The notes under the pieces: generated by a model
Told to the model about the DNA's origin: nothing
The model's database searches: none
The model's input: the letters and a program-made list of their open reading frames with translations, nothing else
Part shown: positions 60,273-64,000 of the stretch, one piece after another
Position numbering within the stretch: the stretch's first letter is position 1
Layout: each line of letters starts with the position of its first letter
Source of the DNA: Ralstonia sp. UBA689
Lineage (GTDB): Bacteria; Pseudomonadota; Gammaproteobacteria; Burkholderiales; Burkholderiaceae
Length of the DNA stretch: 64,000 nucleotides
Direction of reading: 5' to 3'
NCBI RefSeq assembly: GCF_002298975.1
Contig: NZ_DBMV01000001.1
Coordinates: 372,001 to 436,000 of the forward strand
Translations under genes and position numbers: made by a program

Positions 60273-62693
60273 ATGTCCGGAACCCAACTTTTACCCGCTG
60301 AGCAGATTCGCCTGCCGCTGTTGCCGTTGCGTGACGTGGTAGTGTTTCCGCACATGGTGATTCCGCTGTTCGTGGGGCGCCCCAAGTCCATCAAGGCTCT
60401 GGAAGCCGCGATGGAAGCGGGCAAGAGCATCATGCTGGTCGCGCAGAAGACGGCGGCCAAGGATGAGCCGACCGACAAGGACCTCTACGAGGTCGGCTGT
60501 ATCGCCAACATCCTGCAGATGCTGAAACTGCCGGACGGCACCGTGAAGGTGCTGGTCGAAGGTACGCAACGCGCCAACATCCTGTCCGTGACCGACGACG
60601 AGTCGCACTTCTTCTGTGAAGCGGTGCCCGTCGGGCCGGAGCCGACTGAATCGGCTGAGACCGAGGCGCTGCGTCGCGCCATCGTGTCGCAGTTCGATCA
60701 GTACGTGAAGCTGAACAAGAAGATCCCGCCAGAGATCCTGACTTCGCTGTCGGGCATCGATGAGCCGGGTCGTCTGGCCGACACCATCGCCGCGCATCTG
60801 CCGATCAAGCTCGAGCAGAAGCAGAAGATTCTCGAGATGTTCAATGTGACCGAACGTCTGGAGAGCCTGCTGTCGCAGCTGGAAGGCGAGATCGACATCC
60901 TACAGGTGGAAAAGCGCATCCGCGGCCGCGTCAAGCGCCAGATGGAGAAGAGCCAGCGCGAGTACTACCTGAACGAGCAGGTCAAGGCCATCCAGAAGGA
61001 ACTGGGCGAAGGCGAAGAGGGCGCCGATCTCGAAGAGCTGGACAAGAAGATCAAGGCCGCCCGCATGCCGAAGGAGGCCAAGAAGAAGGCCGAGTCCGAG
61101 TTCAAGAAGCTCAAGCTGATGTCGCCGATGTCGGCCGAGGCAACGGTCGTGCGCAACTACATCGACACGTTGGTCGGTCTGCCGTGGCGCAAGAAGAGCA
61201 AGGTCAACAACGACCTGTCGAATGCCGAGCAAGTGCTGGATCAAGACCACTACGGTCTGGAGAAGGTCAAGGAGCGCATCCTTGAATACCTCGCAGTGCA
61301 ACAGCGTGTGGACAAGCTGAAGGCGCCGATCCTGTGCCTCGTGGGGCCGCCGGGTGTTGGCAAGACCTCGCTTGGGCAGTCGGTGGCGCGTGCGACGAAC
61401 CGCAAGTTCGTGCGCATGGCGCTGGGTGGTGTGCGTGACGAGGCCGAGATCCGCGGTCACCGCCGTACGTACATCGGGTCGATGCCGGGCAAGATCCTGC
61501 AGAGCCTGACGAAGGTCGGCGTGCGCAACCCGCTGTTCCTGCTCGACGAAATCGACAAGATGGGTGCGGACTTCCGCGGCGATCCGTCGTCTGCCCTGCT
61601 CGAAGTGCTGGACCCGGAACAGAACCATACGTTCCAGGACCACTACATCGAGGTGGACTTCGATCTGTCGGACGTGATGTTCGTGGCGACGTCGAACTCG
61701 CTGAACATCCCGGCGCCGCTGCTGGACCGGATGGAGGTTATTCGCCTATCGGGCTACACCGAAGACGAGAAGGTCAACATCTCGCAACGTTACTTGCTGC
61801 CCAAGCAGATCAAGAATAACGGTCTGAAGGCGGGCGAGATCGATGTGAGCGAAGGCGCGCTGCGCGACATCATCCGTTACTACACGCGGGAAGCTGGTGT
61901 CCGTTCGCTGGAGCGCGAGGTCTCGAAGATCTGCCGCAAGGTCGTCAAGCAGCTCCTGCTGAAGAAGGAGGGCGTGGCGCCCGTGAAGGTCGATTCGGAG
62001 AATCTGGACAAATTCCTCGGCGTGCGTCGCTTCGACTTTGGTCTGGCAGGCAAGGAAGATCAGGTTGGCCAAGTCACGGGCCTGGCGTGGACGGAAGTGG
62101 GCGGCGATCTGCTGACCATCGAAGCCGCGCTGATGCCGGGCAAGGGCAACATCACCCGCACCGGTTCGCTGGGCGACGTGATGAAGGAGTCGGTCGAGGC
62201 CGCACGTTCGGTGGTGCGCTCGCGTTCGGCTCGCCTGGGTATCAAGGATGAGATGTTCGAGAAGCGCGACATCCACATCCACGTGCCTGAAGGCGCAACG
62301 CCCAAGGACGGTCCGTCGGCGGGGATTGCCATGACGACCGCACTGGTGTCGGTGCTGACCGGCATTCCGGTGCGGGCCGATGTGGCGATGACCGGCGAGA
62401 TCACGCTGCGTGGGGAGGTGTTGCCGATCGGCGGACTGAAGGAAAAGCTGCTGGCCGCGCATCGCGGCGGTATCAAGCTGGTGCTGATTCCGGAAGAGAA
62501 CGTCAAGGACTTGGCAGACATTCCGGACAACGTGAAGAACAGCATCGAAATTCAGCCGGTGCGCTGGATCGACAAGGTGCTGGAACTCGCGCTGGTGCGC
62601 AAGCCCGAGCCGCTGCCGGAAGAGGAGGCCAAGCCGGCTCCCGAGGCCGCCAAGACCGACGACGGCAAGGCGCAGGAGATGGTGCATCACTGA
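60273..62693 (+). CDS. lon: Lon, ATP-dependent protease
   Basis: An 806-residue LonA protease that degrades misfolded and regulatory proteins. It has the N-terminal substrate domain (RLPLLPLRDVVVFPHMVIPL), coiled coil about residues 190-275, Walker A GPPGVGKTSLGQSVAR, Walker B NPLFLLDEIDKMG, and the proteolytic dyad Ser682 (DGPSAGIAMTT) and Lys725 (GGLKEKLLAAHRGG). The tail is acidic and alanine-rich. Sigma-32-like promoter upstream; terminator downstream. Confidence 0.98.
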   Translation: MSGTQLLPAEQIRLPLLPLRDVVVFPHMVIPLFVGRPKSIKALEAAMEAGKSIMLVAQKTAAKDEPTDKDLYEVGCIANILQMLKLPDGTVKVLVEGTQRANILSVTDDESHFFCEAVPVGPEPTESAETEALRRAIVSQFDQYVKLNKKIPPEILTSLSGIDEPGRLADTIAAHLPIKLEQKQKILEMFNVTERLESLLSQLEGEIDILQVEKRIRGRVKRQMEKSQREYYLNEQVKAIQKELGEGEEGADLEELDKKIKAARMPKEAKKKAESEFKKLKLMSPMSAEATVVRNYIDTLVGLPWRKKSKVNNDLSNAEQVLDQDHYGLEKVKERILEYLAVQQRVDKLKAPILCLVGPPGVGKTSLGQSVARATNRKFVRMALGGVRDEAEIRGHRRTYIGSMPGKILQSLTKVGVRNPLFLLDEIDKMGADFRGDPSSALLEVLDPEQNHTFQDHYIEVDFDLSDVMFVATSNSLNIPAPLLDRMEVIRLSGYTEDEKVNISQRYLLPKQIKNNGLKAGEIDVSEGALRDIIRYYTREAGVRSLEREVSKICRKVVKQLLLKKEGVAPVKVDSENLDKFLGVRRFDFGLAGKEDQVGQVTGLAWTEVGGDLLTIEAALMPGKGNITRTGSLGDVMKESVEAARSVVRSRSARLGIKDEMFEKRDIHIHVPEGATPKDGPSAGIAMTTALVSVLTGIPVRADVAMTGEITLRGEVLPIGGLKEKLLAAHRGGIKLVLIPEENVKDLADIPDNVKNSIEIQPVRWIDKVLELALVRKPEPLPEEEAKPAPEAAKTDDGKAQEMVHH

Positions 62694-62717
62694 TACCGAA
62701 GCCTGCCTAGGTGGAAG

Positions 62718-62746
62718 AAGGGCCCGACATTGTTCGGGCCCTTTTT
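62718..62746 (+). terminator. Rho-independent terminator after lon
   Basis: AAGGGCCCGA and TCGGGCCCTT form a 10-bp stem with a 6-base loop, followed by TTTCTTT. It lies 24 bp after the lon stop codon. Confidence 0.9.
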
Positions 62747-62797
62747 CTTTGGATTGCGTGCGATGCAGTCAGCGACATGCGCTCTCGGCTCTTCGCC

Positions 62798-62826
62798 TTG
62801 ACACGTCGATTGGCGACCACTTTAAT
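62798..62826 (+). promoter_or_regulatory. hupB promoter
   Basis: TTGACA (62798-62803) and TTTAAT (62821-62826) are separated by exactly 17 bases, a near-consensus sigma-70 promoter. The hupB start is 37 bases downstream. Confidence 0.8.
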
Positions 62827-62863
62827 GAATCCACACTGAGCGGGTGTTCGGGGAGGTGGCGCG

Positions 62864-63136
62864 ATGAACAAGACGGATCTCATCGACCATGTGGCGGCGC
62901 AGACCGACATGTCAAAAGCCGCGGCCGGGCGCGCCATCGACGCGCTGATCAGCGGCATCAAGGACGCACTGTGCGACGGCGGGTCGGTCACCTTGGTCGG
63001 CTTCGGTACGTTCATGGTCGGCAAGCGTTCTTCGCGCAATGGGCGCAATCCGCGCACCGGCGCTGCCATCACGATCGAGGGTGGCAAGGTCGCGAAATTC
63101 AAACCTGGCAAAGCGCTGAAAGATGCGCTAAACTAG
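62864..63136 (+). CDS. hupB: HupB, HU-type DNA-binding protein
   Basis: A 90-residue nucleoid protein that bends and wraps DNA. The HU core motif is RNGRNPRTGAAITIEGG, with the DNA-clasping arm, and the terminal FKPGKALKDALN helix; GFGTFMVGKRSSR is the signature strand. The order lon-hupB is common in proteobacteria. GGAGG precedes the ATG. Confidence 0.96.
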   Translation: MNKTDLIDHVAAQTDMSKAAAGRAIDALISGIKDALCDGGSVTLVGFGTFMVGKRSSRNGRNPRTGAAITIEGGKVAKFKPGKALKDALN

Positions 63137-63213
63137 CGGGCTTTGGTGCTTGCTGATTCGGGTGACAACGAACGCAGGCGCCGGACAGTCCGGCTTGTGC
63201 CGGCAGTACGAAC

Positions 63214-63289
63214 GGGTGCTTAGCTCAGTTGGTAGAGCAGCGCCCTTACAAGGCGCGGGTCGGGAGTTCGAGCCTCTCAGCACCCACCA
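63214..63289 (+). tRNA. tRNA-Val (anticodon UAC)
   Basis: A 76-nt tRNA. Acceptor GGGTGCT pairs with AGCACCC followed by ACCA. The anticodon loop CTTACAA reads UAC for valine, with D-arm TAGCTCAGTTGGTAGAGC and T-loop GAGTTCGAGCC. It precedes tRNA-Asp by 44 bp. Confidence 0.96.
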
Positions 63290-63333
63290 TCGTTCGTGTT
63301 GCCGCTCAGACGTCGGGTGGTCCGATCCAATCT

Positions 63334-63410
63334 GGAGCGGTAGTTCAGTCGGTTAGAATACCGGCCTGTCACGCCGGGGGTCGCGGGTTCGAGTCCCGTC
63401 CGCTCCGCCA
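63334..63410 (+). tRNA. tRNA-Asp (anticodon GUC)
   Basis: A 77-nt tRNA. Acceptor GGAGCGG pairs with CCGCTCC followed by GCCA. The anticodon loop CTGTCAC reads GUC for aspartate, and the T-loop is GGGTTCGAGTCCC. It is probably transcribed with tRNA-Val. Confidence 0.96.
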
Positions 63411-63419
63411 AAACATTGC

Positions 63420-63444
63420 AAGGGCCCGATTCGTTCGGGCCTTT
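63420..63444 (+). terminator. Rho-independent terminator after the tRNA pair
   Basis: AAGGGCCCGA and TCGGGCCTTT (one G-U pair) form a stem with loop TTCGT, followed by GTCTTTTC. It closes the tRNA-Val/tRNA-Asp transcript. Confidence 0.75.
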
Positions 63445-63503
63445 GTCTTTTCTGCTCCCGAGAGAGCATGCGCTCATCTGGTGGCAATCGTAGGGACAAC
63501 GCA

Positions 63504-64000
63504 ATGCAAACCATCCGAGTGTTGGCCATTTCCGGCAGCTTGCGCGCCGCGTCCGTCAATACCGCCGTGCTGACAGCGGCCGCTGCGGTGGCGCCTGCCG
63601 GAATCGCCGTCGTGCCGTTTGCGCGCCTTGGTGAGTTTCCGCTGTTCAATCCCGATACCGAATATCCGTTGCCGCCTCCGGTGCAGGCGTTTCGAGAGCA
63701 ACTCAACGCGGCAGACGCCGTGCTGATTGCCAGCCCCGAATATGCGCACGGCGTGACCGGCGTAATAAAGAACGCGCTGGATTGGGTTGTCGGCAGCGAG
63801 GCCTTTGTCTATAAGCCAACGGCTGTGCTGAACGCATCGCCGCGTGCCGCGCATGCCGATGCAGCGCTCAAAGAGACGCTGTCGGTCATGTCGGCGGACC
63901 TCGTGTCGGCGGCTTCGGTTACGCTGCCGGTGCTTGGCAGCAAGCTCGATGCGACTGGCATTGCGAGTCACCCCGTGCTCGCCGCGACATTGCGTGACGC
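63504..64000 (+). CDS. NADPH-dependent FMN reductase family protein (3'-truncated)
   Basis: 165 codons are visible before the window ends, close to the usual 180-200 residues. The flavin-binding loop is SGSLRAASVN at residues 10-19, and the second flavodoxin-fold motif is SPEYAHGVTGVIKNALDW near residue 77. Members reduce flavins, quinones, azo dyes or chromate with NAD(P)H; the substrate here is not predictable. The ATG at 63504 begins the conserved core; GGGAC lies eight bases upstream. Confidence 0.9.
   Translation, partial: MQTIRVLAISGSLRAASVNTAVLTAAAAVAPAGIAVVPFARLGEFPLFNPDTEYPLPPPVQAFREQLNAADAVLIASPEYAHGVTGVIKNALDWVVGSEAFVYKPTAVLNASPRAAHADAALKETLSVMSADLVSAASVTLPVLGSKLDATGIASHPVLAATLRD

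Overview
The window is high-GC chromosomal DNA of a betaproteobacterium of the order Burkholderiales, most likely a Ralstonia species. The main reasons are a phaC-phaA-phaB-phaR polyhydroxybutyrate locus and a bktB thiolase that closely resemble those of Cupriavidus necator in sequence and length, a phaC promoter of the same TTGACA/AACAAT form as I recall for that species, and the run tig-clpP-clpX-lon-hupB-tRNA-Val-tRNA-Asp. Genus and family assignments come from recognised motifs; no database search was possible.

Left end (1-6.6 kb): the only clearly accessory stretch. It holds the 3' part of a very large outer-membrane barrel protein with an OmpA-like tail, an AT-rich spacer containing a fragment of an IS21-type IstB gene, a 1061-residue secreted multidomain protein (SdrD-B/DUF11-like) with two nearly identical 339-bp internal repeats, and a 153-bp MITE-like element with inverted ends and flanking CTAG, placed exactly at the stop codons of two convergent genes.

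6.6-15.4 kb: housekeeping genes: tex, a secreted coiled-coil protein, a YdcH-like small protein, a DinG/YoaA helicase, bamD, rluD, pgeF and a small membrane protein. 15.4-20.5 kb: the PHB locus with a recognisable phaC promoter and a palindromic candidate operator in front of phaR. 20.6-26.3 kb: dusC, rimO, bktB (with a palindromic operator candidate in its promoter), a secreted protein and metC.

26.3-38.1 kb: a lone YhcG/DUF1016 nuclease-like gene, serB, argE, mfd, ispD-ispF, ahpC-ahpD peroxide defence genes, and an EnvZ/OmpR-type two-component system. 38.2-47.1 kb: a small secreted basic protein followed by a DUF1800/DUF1501 pair (Tat-exported), a squalene/phytoene-synthase-like protein with an altered aspartate motif, and an RND efflux adaptor/permease pair behind a strong promoter overlapped by a perfect palindrome.

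47.1-54.1 kb: tRNA-Leu (UAG) with an inverted fragment of a tRNA-Leu 3' half nearby, a GNAT acetyltransferase, a small secreted protein, and a catabolic-looking cassette: LysR regulator divergent from an AidB-like acyl-CoA dehydrogenase, a CaiB-type CoA-transferase and an MHS-family transporter. 54.2-64 kb: mnmC, then the proteostasis block tig-clpP-clpX-lon with a large inverted repeat and a sigma-32-like promoter before lon, hupB, two tRNA genes, and the start of an NADPH-dependent FMN reductase cut by the window edge.

I did not find a CRISPR array, prophage, toxin-antitoxin pair or clearly new multi-gene defence system. The best candidates for something undescribed are the barrel/secreted-repeat protein pair at the left end with its mobile-element scars, the unassigned intergenic palindromes, and the acyl-CoA cassette.
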